DNA of 64,000 nucleotides, taken from Anisus vortex. Taxonomy: Eukaryota > Mollusca > Gastropoda > Planorbidae. Shown here in pieces: positions 41,336 through 52,934 of the stretch. The translations under genes and the position numbers were made by a program. Numbering within the stretch: position 1 is the first letter of the stretch; each line of letters opens with the position of its first letter. Below the pieces are notes generated by a model. The model was not told the origin of the DNA. It saw only the letters and a list, made by a program, of their open reading frames with translations, and searched no databases. The stretch covers positions 2,352,117 through 2,416,116 of the forward strand of contig OX421501.1 of assembly GCA_949126835.1 (NCBI GenBank), read 5' to 3'.

Positions 41336-41352
41336 AATGAAGAAGCTTCTGG

Positions 41353-42510
41353 AACATAAGATAATATTACTAGAAGATTGTGTGGCCATGATTGTGTGAT
41401 TCTGTAACATAAGATAATATTACTAGAAGATTGTGTGGCCATGATTGTATGATTCTGTATCATAAGATAATATTACTAGAAGATTGTGTGGCCATGATTG
41501 TGTGATTCTGTAACATAAGATAATATTACTAGAAGATTGTGTGGCCATGATTGTGTGATTCTGTATCATAAGATAATATTACTAGAAGATTGTGTGGCCA
41601 TGATTATGTGATTCTGTATCATAAGATAATATTACTAGAAGATTGTGTGGCCATGATTGTGTGATTCTGTAACATATAAGATAATATTACTAGAAGATTG
41701 TGTGGCCATGATTGTGTGATTCTGTAACATTAGATAATATTACTAGAAGATTGTGTGGCCATGATTGTGTGATTCTGTAACATAAGATAATATTACTAGA
41801 AGATTGTAAGGCCATGATTGTGTGATTCTGTAACATAAGATAATATTACTAGAAGATTGTAAGGCCATGATTGTGTGATTCTGTAACATAAGATAATATT
41901 ACTAGAATATTGTAAGGCCATGATTGTGTGATTCTGTAACATAAGATAATATTACTAGAAGATTGTGTGGCCATGATTGTGTGATTCTGTAACATAAGAT
42001 AATATTACTAGAAGATTGTGTGGCCATGATTGTGTGATTCTATAACATAAGATAATATTACTAGAAGATTGTGTGGCCATGATTGTGTGATTCTGTAACA
42101 TAAGATAATATTACTAGAAGATTGAGTGGCCATGATTGTGTGATTCTGTAACATAAGATAATATTACTAGAAGATTGTGTGGCCATGATTGTGTGATTCT
42201 GTAACATAAGATATTATTACTAGAAGATTGTGTGGCCATGATTGTGTGAGTCTGTAACATAAGATAATATTACTAGAAGATTGTATGACCATGATTGTGT
42301 GATTCTGTAACATAAGATAATATTACTAGAAGATTGTGTGGCCATGATTGTGTGATTCTGTAACATAAGATAATATTACTAGAAGATTGTGTGGCCATGA
42401 TTATGTGATTCTGTAACATATAAGATAATATTACTAGAAGATTGTGTGGCCATGATTGTGTGATTCTGTAACATATAAGATAATATTACTAGAAGATTGT
42501 GTGACCATCG
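41353..42510 (+). repeat. 53-bp minisatellite, about 22 copies, with SINE-like segment
   Basis: AAGATAATATTACTAGAAGA starts at 41358 and 41411 and continues at 53 bp, with occasional 2-bp AT insertions. The segment TTACTAGAAGATTGTGTGGC closely matches the antisense SINE segment ATACTAGGAGATTGTGTGGC at about 41137-41156 in the copy just upstream. Confidence 0.95.
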
Positions 42511-43440
42511 CATTAGACACCAGCCGTTTACTCTCTTCAAAGGATGCATGATGTTGAAAATATCACCACTTGATAAATATATCCCCTTCCGCCTTCTAAA
42601 AGGGACAACTGCACGCTCTATCCCTCGACCGCTCTGACAAACAAATCTGGAAACATGTTCTATAAATAGCTGGGGGATAGAGTTTCAGAAAAGGGCGGGG
42701 GGTTGGGGGGGGGTGCAGGGGGTGAAATTGACTGTCAAGGACGAGTCGTGAATTCGATATAAAAGAGCAGATAATTCATTTAACAACTTCAGACAGGGGG
42801 ACATAATTCCTTCACAATAGGAAGGGGGAGAAAACTGTGAAGGAGAGAGATAAGAGAAGATAAATGGGACAAAAGTGCAGCATGGTTTCATTTCAAAAGG
42901 AGACGACACGTTCCCGCTCACGTGACCGAGACAGGGCTGAGTAAGCAGACCTGACCTGCTGTTTAATAGACTCTATAAAAAGATCGCACGAGGTATATAT
43001 ATTAGTTTAAGGGAAAGAGTGCATATCAAATGTGGTTTTGACGTCACACGTGTAGAAACTTCCGTATTTAACTAGGCGCGGGGAAAAAAGGTATCTACAT
43101 TTTCCTTGTATGAAACCCAGCAAGATCCCATTTTCAAGGCCTTGAATTCGAAGCGTTATAATATCGACATTAATCATGTTTCCCCCTTTCAATGTTCAAT
43201 TATTACAACTGTCCATTATTTGGGGATCTCGATACACTTTTACTGTTACTATATTTACCAAACTTTCAAATGAGACCCACACATAACATGTTAATTACAT
43301 GTAGATCATTTGTTTTTATATTGCGAACATTCTTACATTGTTCAAGAGCTTGCGTTTAACATTGTAAATAGCGTGTGATTTTACATTTAACAACGTAAGT
43401 ACGTAACTCACTTTTTTTTCTGGAGCCCTATTGCACTTTT
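42511..43440. other. No gene supported
   Basis: G-runs near 42703-42711. Minus-strand frames at 42685-42921 and 43007-43192 show no domain. Confidence 0.4.
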
Positions 43441-43446
43441 TTAACC

Positions 43447-43735
43447 AGTGGGCGCGGTGGTCGAGCGGCAGCGCGTTCGATTGGCGTTCAGAAGGTTGTG
43501 GGTTCGAATCCTGGTTCGAATTAAGGCTAGGTCTTGTTCATGCGTCTGGAGGGTGTCTCTGATGGGTATCTGCGATTTAGTTGGGGTAAAGTAAAGACGG
43601 CTGGGCATTGTGCTGGCCGCACATTCTCCTAGTATGCCGAGGCCTTTACAACAAACTGATGAACGCTGCTTCATCGGCCCTTTGGTTTATTTTATTTGGT
43701 TCCGCGTGGTACTAACTACTTTACTAACTTTTGAA
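43447..43735 (+). repeat. SINE family A with tRNA head
   Basis: TGGTCGAGCGG A box, GGTTCGAATCC B box (followed by a 10-bp partial duplication TGGTTCGAAT), TCTGATGGGTATCTG, GGCTGGGCATTGTGCTGGCC, AGTATGCCGAGGCC, GCTGCTTCATCGGCCC. The end is diverged (GGTTCCGCGTGGTAC). Confidence 0.88.
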
Positions 43736-43837
43736 CTTTGAACTTTATAATTATATATTCTAAGAACTTTTGGAGTTTGGTAGAAATGCGAATAAATAGA
43801 AGGCTGCCTACAAATTGTTTCGATTTATTCAGTACAA

Positions 43838-44165
43838 GCTAAAGTCCCCGGCGTTGCCCGGAGAAAAATTAAATGGGCCTGTATAAGCTACAGATAAACA
43901 TTTCATAAACTACAATGAACAAAGAGATATAGGCTAGAAGTAAAAATTTAAAAAATATAATTATTAGATTTTATTTACTGAAAACCTTTTAGGAAAGTTT
44001 TAAAGTCCTAAAATCATTACAATCTTTAAAAAAAACGTTACATTAATGGCAATTTTGTAAAAAAGTAGGAAAAAAATATAAAGCTATCAGTGGGGAATCG
44101 AACCCAGATCGCCCGCTTGGCAGTTTATACGTTTGTTTTGTGTCACTGAACTATCTAGGCCTATA
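43838..44165 (-). repeat. tRNA-headed SINE-like repeat family B, copy 3
   Basis: CCCCGGCGTTGCCCGG, TGTATAAGCTACAGATAAAC, ATAAACTACAATGAACA match copy 1. The minus-strand head (44165 down to about 44088) reads AGTTCAGTG and, later, GGGTTCGATTCCCC, a near-perfect B box. Confidence 0.6.
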
Positions 44166-44640
44166 TCTTGTTTGAAAATAATCATGAATAATATTCATAA
44201 ATAATATCGGACAATAATTTAATTATGCTGTGTTTTAATTATGTTTTCTTTTAATAACTTTGTAAATTAAATGCATTCAATTCAGTTTGCCTTGATATAC
44301 TACATTCTACTATTATCTGTCGTCTGGCAACATGCTAATTTTGACATCTCCTTCCGGCACTTTAACCTTTGACGTGTTTTCAAATCGACCAATGGAGATC
44401 GGTTTACCTACAAACACGAACTTTATATATATATATATATATATATAGACTAGGGCGGCCTACTGCTTTTGGACACAAATACGTAGATGTTGCAGTAAAA
44501 CAAAGACTGGAAGGAGAAGGACTTCCTTTTCTATTTTTAAAGTTGAAGAGTTGCTTTTGAAAAACGTTATAAAGAACTCAGGATTTCCACAGAAACAATA
44601 TTTTAAATTAGGATTTTTGTACAAACTAATATATATAATA
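44166..44640. other. No recognisable feature
   Basis: AT-rich with a TA run at 44425-44448. Confidence 0.4.
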
Positions 44641-44650
44641 ATATATATAT

Positions 44651-44683
<33 letters not shown>

Positions 44684-44770
44684 GGGGAGAAGGCTAAAGA
44701 GGGAGAACAAAAAGAATGAGAAAGCTAGGGAGAAAGAGCGAGAGAAAAAGAGAGTTAGAGAGAGGGGGAG
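44641..44770 (+). repeat. GA-rich tract
   Basis: ATATAT followed by AGAG runs. Confidence 0.9.
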
Positions 44771-45398
44771 AACGTCACCGTTATTATTTAATCACTTTAA
44801 ATAAAGCTTATCTTTTCCCTGACATGGTTATCCTACCCGCCCCCACTCCCCCTCCACCCCCCCCCCCCCCCGCCTCCGAATTGTATCCCTAAAGCAGTGC
44901 TGCAGAATTAATCTTGATGTGCAGATCTTCTTGTCAGTCAGGAGGGAACGGGGTGGGGGGAGGATAGGGAAAGGGGGGCGTCTTACGCGATACTGACACC
45001 TCGGTATTCCATGCACACGCCTGTTACTGCCTGAGGGGAGGGGGCAATAGGGCGCGTGGGGAGTGGGGGAGGGCTGGGGAAGACGAGGATGAAAACGGGT
45101 ACATTATGATTGCTCGCATTATCAGTTTAATTCGCATGCCTCTTTTTTTTTCTTGTTGTTGTTGTTTTGGCTGTTGTTGTTAAGGAGTGTGCGAGTAATA
45201 TTGGGGAGAGTAGTAGGCAGGCCAGGGGGTTGGCCCCTTGCACTGGGGTACATTCCTATGAGTGAGGCGCACAGTGACGGTTGTATGTGTTAAGGACACA
45301 CATTGTTCTGACTGTTCCAATTAGCCACAGTTAATCCAGGCAGATATTTTTTGGCAGTTGTTGATGTGTTTTTGGTTGATGCTTTTTTTTTTTTTTTT
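44771..45398. other. No gene supported; C- and G-runs
   Basis: C-run at 44857-44871 and G-rich patches at 44950-45080. TTGTTGTTGTTG near 45155. Confidence 0.5.
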
Positions 45399-45399
45399 T

Positions 45400-45625
45400 A
45401 CCTTATCTTATCTTATACATTTCAGACGCTCCTTCTATGAAGAATATTATTGCGTCCTACGCTCATCCGTGGTCCGAGTCTAGTCTTGCATCTTTATCAA
45501 TGTTTTTTTTTTTAATAATGTTAAGTTAGTGTTTTTTCCTGGTTTGTTCAGGCCACCCATTCAATGCCCGGATGCCACTCTTGAAGAATGAGTACTTATA
45601 TGCATATGCTCTCGCATAAGGGAGC
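45400..45625 (-). mobile_element. LINE family G 3' end, antisense
   Basis: ACCTTATCTTATCTTATACA, TTTCAGACGCTCCTTCTATG, ATTGCGTCCTACGCTCATCC, GTGGTCCGAGTCTAGTCTTG, GGCCACCCATTCAATGCC, CGGATGCCACTCTTGAAGAA, and ACTTATATGCATATGCTCTC. Confidence 0.92.
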
Positions 45626-45860
45626 CTCAAGTTGTTCTAACGCGGACTGGATGTAGAGGATGCATTATTACATGGCGACATATTATTTTCTAATTTTGTT
45701 CTTAGTATTAAGGCCTACCTTTTTTATTGTTATGTATTTGTCTTTTTTGTTCTTTTAGATAATACATTATTATTAATTTAATATTATTAATAACAAGTCA
45801 GGTCAACACAATTGTTCGCTACATTTTAAAATAGAATTAAAAAATATCTTTAAAAAAAAC
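45626..45860. other. AT-rich, no feature
   Basis: Nothing supported. Confidence 0.4.
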
Positions 45861-45861
45861 C

Positions 45862-46340
45862 CGGACGAGCCTTTCGGCTCTTGTCCAGGGCGTAACGCTT
45901 AGGATTTAGCAATCTCTGTCCGGGCTCCAGCCACCCCACAGCACGCCGAAGGCGTGGCGTGCCGTGTAACAGGGAAGGTTTCCGCAGCCCAGCGATCGTT
46001 CACTGCGGTTCCCCTTAGGATTATTATCGTGGTGGCTCGCCATTAAACCTGCATTTTCACCCCAGTAGCACAAATCCTATACTATAGGTACACGCATCCA
46101 GGCACCGGGTGTTTGTCGAGACGGGATTGCAGCGTCCACTGTTTCCTCCTTACCGAGACCAGTGGCCTCTCGGCAGTGTAATGGATCTCGGACCTGCTAC
46201 GGAGTCTGTCCCCCATGCGTTCGCCCGCCGGTGTGTTCTTAATGGGAATGTATCGGCGGTTTACACACTACGCCAGTCTTTTAGCCAAAAGCTTGACAGC
46301 GACAATTCTTATGCATATGCCAGGGTCAGGGCGACCCGAA
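45862..46340 (+). repeat. GC-rich interspersed repeat E, longest copy
   Basis: CCCGGACGAGCCTTTCGGCT at the left end, then a GCACGCCGAAGGCGTGGCGT palindrome-like segment, ATTATCGTGGTGGCTCGCC, GCACAAATCC, CATCCAGGCACCGGG, GGCCTCTCGGCAGTGTAATG and GCGTTCGCCCGCCGGTGTG. Related to 23862-24310 and 26440-26700. No domain is recognised. Confidence 0.6.
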
Positions 46341-46349
46341 ACAATTAAA

Positions 46350-46495
46350 AAGAACAAAAAACTAAATACCGAAAAGAAACGTTCTCACTCCAGTTTTTAT
46401 TGTAATATTGTCTTATGTCTTACTCTCCTAAACACATTGTAGTCATTCTTTTCTCCGTCATTTTGACGGGCATAACCACTAGTTACATAATAAAT
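46350..46495 (-). repeat. Unclassified interspersed repeat C, copy 2
   Basis: Reverse complement of 14862-14995: GAAACGTTCTCACTCCAGTT, AACACATTGTAGTCATTCTT, CTCCGTCATTTTGACGGGCA and TAACCACTAGTTAC. Confidence 0.6.
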
Positions 46496-46594
46496 AGCAA
46501 AAGGTGGTGCAATACCTAAATAACGCTTAAATCTAGCGACAAAAATAGATACATTATAATAATAGTTAATAATTAAATTAAAATGTATCAGTAG

Positions 46595-46690
46595 GCCTAT
46601 CTTATATATTACAGAAGCTCCTTCTATAAAGAAGTTCATTTCGTCCTACACGCATCCGTGGTCCGAGTCTAGTCGTGCGTCTTGTAGAGA
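46595..46690 (-). mobile_element. LINE family G 3' tip, antisense
   Basis: CCTATCTTATATATTACAGA, AGCTCCTTCTATAAAGAAG, TTCGTCCTACACGCATCCGT, GGTCCGAGTCTAGTCGTGCG. Confidence 0.85.
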
Positions 46691-46763
46691 AATGAGCCTT
46701 CTGTAAACAATATTATGATTTCTCTCGATGCCTGGTTTTGAGTTTCAATGCTATTGTCTAGAC

Positions 46764-48271
46764 CAGGGGTCGGCAACCTAAGAAACGCGTGCCAAACTTG
46801 GCACACAGAGCGATTTTCAATGGCACGCGAAAGACTTTCAAGAGGGGTTGTTTATTGATTAAAAAAAAAACATTTTCATATAATATATTAATAGACTAAT
46901 TACATTTAAAAGAGATTTTATGCACATCTTCTTTAATTAAACATAATTATAAGTAATACTAAAACAAATGTATTTGTACTATTAATTTGATAAATATAAG
47001 AGACTTATTTAATAACACTATATTTTGTAAATGTGTAATTATTAATGTTTAAAATATAAACTCTTTAAATGGACAAAAAATTAATGCAGGAAATGTTTAT
47101 CTACAACTGATAATTAAATATTGTAATGAATACCAGAATGTTGGATTATATAAAGAGATAATAATTAATCAGTAATATTTTTTTATACTACAAAACATAA
47201 CGTTTTTGCATCACTATAGAATCAAATGTGGAAAAGTGTTTTTTAATTATAGGGTGATAATTAACCCGTTTTATCAGAGCTCATATTTCTAATGTTTCTT
47301 TTTTTTTCTTTCATTATAGAATAAATGGCTTACAATTCTAACTTTGAAATGATCAAACTGTAGAAAGTATTTGAAAATTGTATACATATTATATGAACAA
47401 AGAAATTATATGTATTTTTTCAAACATTACACTAACTACCCAGTTTGTTTGATTACTACGCATCTACTACGCTTGATGGTAATATCAGATCGAAATATTT
47501 CTTTGAGTGTAAACATTAAAGGAGATCCTTAGTTATACTGCGATAAAATTAACATTAGCAAATTTTAGATCCTAATCAGAATCTTGACTAATAAATGATA
47601 ATGTGAAAACAATAATTAACATACATATTTTAAAGACCAAGTGAAGAGGTTTTTCTCAAAGGAACGAGATTTGGAATAGCCTCATACGGCAGTGACGTTT
47701 GAGAAAGAAAACAAATAAACAAAACTCGACGCTATAAATCTATATTTAACCATTTTGTTTAAAAATAAGAACCGGGAAAAGATTCAAAACATGTGGCAAT
47801 AGATTCAAAACACGTGGCAATATTCATTTTTCCTACTCTAAATTCTTTCTCTTACGTCACTTTCCTATGTTGCCGGAAATAAAATCATCTCAAATGGCTA
47901 CGAGATTTGGATTTGTCCTCCAAAAAACACACATTTAAGTGCAAATATTGAACTAATTACTTAAAAGTTATCTTTGATTTTTTGTTTAAATGATTTGTAT
48001 TAATATTCAGATACTGAATACACTATTTATTATCAAAATCTAATTATAACTAAATTTTGATAAAAAGCTCTTCACTTGGTCTTTAATGTGAGTGTTTAAA
48101 AATAAAATATTGTATTTATTATAAATGCAATAAAAGATGATGATAATCACAAACACGTTAATTTTGTATGTGATATAAAACTTTGTAACGATTCATTGTA
48201 GGCTGTTGGCACGCTGAATGATTTAGAAATCCTAATTTGGCACACTGTTAGCAAAAGGTTGCCGACCCCTG
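46764..48271 (+). mobile_element. Non-autonomous hAT element, family H, complete with perfect target duplication
   Basis: Termini CAGGGGTCGGCAACC and GGTTGCCGACCCCTG are near-perfect inverted repeats. The flanks are identical octamers GTCTAGAC (46756-46763 and 48272-48279), with TA at the centre. The 1508-bp interior is AT-rich and non-coding and is homologous to 2430-3510 and to the inverted interior at 35919-37034. The centre (about 47490-48110) includes extra sequence not in the other copies. The nnnTAnnn target form fits the Buster group of hAT elements. Confidence 0.92.
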
Positions 48272-48286
48272 GTCTAGACTCTAGAC

Positions 48287-48481
48287 CAAGGATCGGCAAC
48301 CTACGGTACGCGGAAGCAATATTTAATGGCCCGAGGAAAATTTCAAAAAACAAAATGCAATTCAAAATCTCTTCTAGTAGAAATTAAGTGATAGAGCAGA
48401 ATGGCGTCTAGGCTGTTGGTACATTGAAGGAATTAGAAATCCTACTTTGGCACACTATTATTAAAAGTTTTCTGACCCCTG
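48287..48481 (+). mobile_element. Short hAT element, family H, next to the 1.5-kb copy
   Basis: CAAGGATCGGCAACCTACGG at the left, AATGGCCCGAGGAAAA, and GGCTGTTGGTACATTGAAGG, TAGAAATCCTACTTTGGCAC, TCTGACCCCTG at the right. It lies 7 bp after the right target duplication of the larger element. No clear duplication of its own. Confidence 0.8.
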
Positions 48482-49235
48482 GACAAAAATATTATGCGTA
48501 AAAAAATGTCTAGTTAAGTTTCCTTGCCCTTGTCCCGATATATCGGGACCGTCACCGGTATGGACCTACATGTCCCAGACATCCCAACAAGACCCAATTT
48601 TGTCCCGATTTTGCAAAATACTGTTGCGAGCTTGGCTCAAGTACTGAAGTAACGCCGTCTGTTAGCGCAACATGTAAATGCAGCCTCAGTTAGTTTTATG
48701 TGTGTCAACTAGTTTATGTTGACAAAGTCGTCTCACAGATGGCGTTGCACGTTGCGTATCCTGTATCGACGATGCAAGAAACTTGCACATCTAGCGCCAT
48801 CATTCAAGAAAATACCGGACTTCTCTAGTAGTATGGAGCTGGAACTATTTTAGCAGCGTAACGAAAAATATGGTGTACCAACTACTTTCGCCGCAACAAG
48901 GTCCATGTAATTGTGTTCTAATTAAAAAGTAATTATATTTAAAAAAAATTAACTTAAATTCTAGACATCCATTTCAGTGTGTCAAGACAAGGTCCAAGCT
49001 AGATATGGCAACTCTACTTAAGTACGAGGCTAGTAGGAACGACACTGGAACTGTGTTGCCACCCATGGTTACGCCTACGCTAAAATACTTGATGAAAATG
49101 CATTATTTATTTGACCGTGGATGGGCTTACAAGTGGGTGAATGTCTACTCTCCATTTGACCAATACAAAGTCCATCATAACTTTGGTCTCGCCCCCTAGC
49201 ATTCTTACCAGAATCTCGGTCTCTAGTCTTTACAT
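48482..49235. other. No recognisable gene
   Basis: GTCCCGATATATCGGGAC near 48532 is a short palindrome and TTTTGTCCCGATTTTGC near 48600 may be a repeat end. A 64-codon frame at 49005-49199 has no recognised family. Confidence 0.35.
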
Positions 49236-49239
49236 TGAC

Positions 49240-49760
49240 AACTCTAAACGATTATGCATGTGTGGTTAGACTAAACGGTAGACGCAGTCCAACACTTCCG
49301 GTCCTATTTGTTAATTTACTAACAAAACATGATTATGTTCTGCGTTACTGGTTTTACTGCGAGAAAGATCAGATACAATCATTTCCAATAGATGTTGCCG
49401 AAAGAAAACGATTGGTTTTGAACGTTAGACGTGGACGAATCCCCTATTTTCAATGTAAAATATTTTAAAAAGGTTCTCGGAAATAAACCAGCAGAACAAG
49501 TATATACTGACACCTGACCTATATAGTTCAGTGTATGCTAGTTGTAAACTAACAAATTTTAATTACAATTAACATGTCGAACACGTCGAATATTATTACT
49601 CACTTTTGATGTTAAAAACGGTATCCTCATAACTAATCTTTCACAGCCTATGTATATTTCTAAAAGCTATACTTTAAAAAAAAAAAAAGAAAACATTATT
49701 TAAAGTTTGAAGCCGGAAATAAACCGGAAGTTCTTAAATGCATTGAATCTAAAAGGTCAG
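49240..49760 (+). repeat. Unclassified interspersed repeat D, copy 1
   Basis: ACACTTCCGGTCCTATTTGT, TAATTTACTAACAAAACATG, GTTGCCGAAAGAAAACGATT, GGTTTTGAACGTTAGACGTG, TTTCTAAAAGCTATACTT and GGAAATAAACCGGAAGTT recur in the same order at 52935-53500. Copy 1 has a 77-codon open frame (49235-49468); the same region of copy 2 has shifted frames. Confidence 0.7.
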
Positions 49761-50112
49761 GCCCCATTTATACTTGCCAATATAATATTCAATCGTACTG
49801 TTGCTCAAACACAAGACGCAATAAGTTAGACAGATAAACACAAACGAGGGTCATAACGAATGTGCGGAATAATTAGCGACGAGTGTATTAAAAAAACAAC
49901 TTAAAGAGCATTTCTGAGAAGGCCTGGAATAATTTACGCTGCGAATTCAATCTCTTTTACAAATGAAAAGAAATTGACGAATAACAAGTCGTTAAAAACG
50001 TTTTGTGGAAAACAACAGCTAGAAATAGAGAGAGGAAAGAAGGAGACGAAAAAGAAATAAGCAATCAAGTTAAGACAATGTTGAAACAACAGATGTAGAA
50101 AAAATACACATT

Positions 50113-50114
<2 letters not shown>

Positions 50115-50163
<49 letters not shown>
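50115..50163 (+). repeat. GA dinucleotide repeat
   Basis: Perfect GA run of about 24 units. Confidence 0.97.
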
Positions 50164-50168
<5 letters not shown>

Positions 50169-50399
50169 GAGAGAAAAGGTCTGAAAGGTTTTTTTTTATG
50201 ACCAGTCGTACCGTAAATCATCATTAGTATAACATGTATGGGTTATATACAAGGTATTGCGTTGTTGTTGTGTTTTACATTATTTAATCAAAGGGCTAGT
50301 AATTCAAATGAACCAGTGAGCTAACAAGCTCGATTTGATAACTTTGTTCATTTTGAAAAGGTAAGAACGAAAACAATCCACAGCGGCCACACCACGTCG

Positions 50400-50820
50400 T
50401 ATCGACGTGGTATCCACGTTTTTTTTCATGGTTTTTACGTTATTTTGTTTAATCGCTATGATTTTCTCAATGAAAAATTAAAATTAATATCGAAAGTTAT
50501 ATGCAGCGAAAACAATTAGGCAAACGTGGGAGCGTAGAAGCAATTGAAGACAGCGAACATATAAGAACATATAAGCTCTAAAAATAGAGCAAGCAGTCCA
50601 TCTTATTAAACTCTATGCGAAAATTAAGAATAAATCGAACGTTGTATACAATGGAAGTCTTTAGGGAAGTTATTGGCTGCGCACGAAAAAAAACAAGCCT
50701 TCATATTTTGTGCACACGGGAAGGAAGTATCGAGGACGTATTGAAGGCCACGCATGCGCAAAACTATTCAGATATTTCTAAAAATAGAGCAAGCGGTCCA
50801 TCTTATCAAAGCTGTAGGCC
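50400..50820 (-). mobile_element. TIR element family T, composite copy
   Basis: On the minus strand a left end (AGATGGACCGCTTGCTCTAT from about 50805) with TTTTGCGCATGCGTGGCC is followed by the TTTTTTCGTGCGCAGCCAAT half. A second element half follows (AGATGGACTGCTTGCTC, TTTCGATATTAATTTTAATT). This is the same order of two half-types as in 18882-19283. The minus-strand far end is diverged around ACCACGTCGTATCGACGTGG (50391-50410), a strong palindrome. Confidence 0.7.
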
Positions 50821-51019
50821 TACACATAAACTAGAATCGGGTGTGGGGACAAGTCGGTGCATCATCGTAAGGTCAAATGAAAGAGAGAAAAACTTCATGC
50901 GCCCACATCACTTCGACGCCCTGGTTTCAGGCTGCATCCAGATTCTGCGCCACACTGCGCCATACTTCGACATTTCGCGCGAAATTGCGCTATCATCAAT
51001 TACATTCTAAACTAGATAA

Positions 51020-51260
51020 AATATTAAGCGGATTGGGGGGGGGGGATTAGCTGGTGGTGGGGGCTGAGGCAGGCCGCGAGGGTGGGGTGGAGGGGGGGCG
51101 TCGTCACACCGCCCAGCCCCCTCCCCCCCCCCTCTCCCCCCAAACATCTGTACTCCTGACATTTGTTTCTGTCTTCGAAAGCCCCAGGCTGAGAAGATTG
51201 ATGGCACTTGATCACGTGATAAAATCAAAAGTTTTAGCAAGGTGCCCCCCCCCCCCACCC
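51020..51260. other. G/C homopolymer-rich segment
   Basis: G-runs (51035-51045, 51093-51099) and C-runs (51122-51130, 51246-51256) create proline/glycine frames on both strands. No gene. Confidence 0.7.
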
Positions 51261-51540
51261 CCAAATGTTTTTAAGGCTCGGTTTTCCTTTTTTTTTAAAA
51301 CTCTTTTATTGTTTGATTAGAAGATCGTTTGTATTATGACAAAGAGTATGAGTTGAGATTGAAAGGTATGTGTAAAATGTCTGTGTAATTTGTTAAAAAA
51401 CTGAATAAAAGTCTGTCTAATAAAAACTATTAGAAATGCGATGTCAAACAGAAAACGAATTACGTGTAAATCGGAAAGGATGTCTGTCTATAACTGAAAG
51501 GAATGTCGGTGTAAATGTAATTGACAGTCTTTGTAAAATA

Positions 51541-51788
51541 AGGTCACGGTGGACGAGCGACGATCCGAAGGTTCTGGGTTCGAATCCTGGTGGAGACTAG
51601 GATTTTTTCCCGGGACTTGAGGGTGTCTTTGAGTATACCCAGCTCTGATGGGTACCTGACGTTAGTTATGGTAAACTAAAGGCGGCTGGGGATTGTGCTG
51701 GCCACACATCCCCCTAGTATGCCGTGGCCACAGAAACTGCTTCACCGGCCCTATGTTTAGTTTTTAGTGCGAAGGATACTTTATCTTA
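51541..51788 (+). repeat. SINE family A with 12-bp target duplication
   Basis: A perfect duplication CTTTGTAAAATA lies at 51529-51540 and 51789-51800. The copy has GGTGGACGAGCG (partial A box, with a deletion after it), GGTTCGAATCC B box, linker, CCCAGCTCTGATGGGTACCT core, GTGGCCACAG and GAAGGATACTTTATCTTA. It fixes the ends of the SINE: 5' AGGTCACGGTGG and 3' ACTTTATCTTA. Confidence 0.95.
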
Positions 51789-51934
51789 CTTTGTAAAATA
51801 GAATGATATCCTTTATATAACACGCAATTCAATTTCAAACAAATTAGAAGCGGATTTTATAAATACCATTCGTGACTAAACAGCTTAATGACGTTTATAA
51901 TGAATCAAAGTTACTAAGTCAAAATACAAAGCAT

Positions 51935-52410
51935 GAATGTGTATGGGACACATCAACTAAAGAAAACACAGAATTATAACGAATTAAGAGCAGAGCTGCA
52001 ATGTTTATAACTACCGAATATTCACAACTGACAAGAGTAACACCAACACTCAAATCACTAAACCTAGAAACACTAGAGGACAGAAGGGCAAAGAGTAAAG
52101 TAGTATTAATACATAAGGCATTAAACTCTAATTTAGAAATACAACCCAATAACAACCTGTTGCAGGGCTCAGATAAACATAAAGACGAAAACACTTTTCT
52201 TATTCCTTATGCGAGAACAAATGCATATAAATACTATTTCTTCCAAAGTGGAATCCGGGGCATGGAATGGGTCGCCTGACCGAACCAGCAAAACCAGTAA
52301 GACCTTAATGAAAATGCAAAACTAGAACCGGATCACGGATGAGCGTAGGACGCAATAATCTATTTTTTTTATTAAAGGAGCGACTGTAATATATAAGATA
52401 AGATTTAAAA
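51935..52410 (+). pseudogene. LINE family G 3' end with ORF remnant
   Basis: GTGTATGGGACACATCAACT (VWDTSTKE), then SQLTRVTPTLKSLNLETLED, a KHKDENTFLIPYARTNAYKY segment, and a frameshifted PSGIRGMEWVA. The 3' part CACGGATGAGCGTAGGACGC and ATATAAGATAAGAT completes it. Confidence 0.9.
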
Positions 52411-52414
52411 AAAT

Positions 52415-52700
52415 GACAGACATAAGACTGCAGCTTCTAATTTCTGATAACCCAAAGGCAACCACTCAACACATCGCTCTTTTCTCTAGTTTGTCATTAA
52501 AAGTGAATTTTCAATACAGAAAATAAATTTATACAAAAAAAACAAGAAAAGAAAAGATAACAACGAAAAGTTGTAAAAAGATTTTAAAAAAAATTATAAT
52601 TTGAGATTTCGGTCCACACTCAGAGAGTTTTATGTGAAACTTCAAAATTGTATTTTAGGTCATCGATTCCGAAGAATATTTTTAGTAGATCTAGTTATTT
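52415..52700. other. AT-rich, no feature
   Basis: Nothing supported. Confidence 0.4.
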
Positions 52701-52704
52701 TGCT

Positions 52705-52733
52705 ATGATCAGTTTGGTCCGAAGGGTACTTTA
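52705..52733 (+). repeat. SINE family A, extreme 3' fragment
   Basis: GATCAGTTTGGTCCGAAGGG followed by TACTTTAC, the last 29 bases of the SINE. Confidence 0.7.
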
Positions 52734-52934
52734 CTATTTTGCTAACGGGGGCCAATCGAACCAATCTTTTTGCCTCTTTAGTTCTTAAAAAATTATTGAA
52801 ACGAATGGACGAATATTATTTTTAAAAAAAAAGGAAAATGTTTTGGTATTTAGAGAAAAAAAAGACTTCTGATATTATATAGATTTAGACTCATTTTAAT
52901 GTTTACAAAAAAAATTGTTAAGTCTTAACGGTTA

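Noticed and set aside
41353..42510. CRISPR-like array
   Set aside because: Units are contiguous with no unique spacers, and the genome is eukaryotic. The same applies to the 41-, 33-, 17- and 51-bp arrays.
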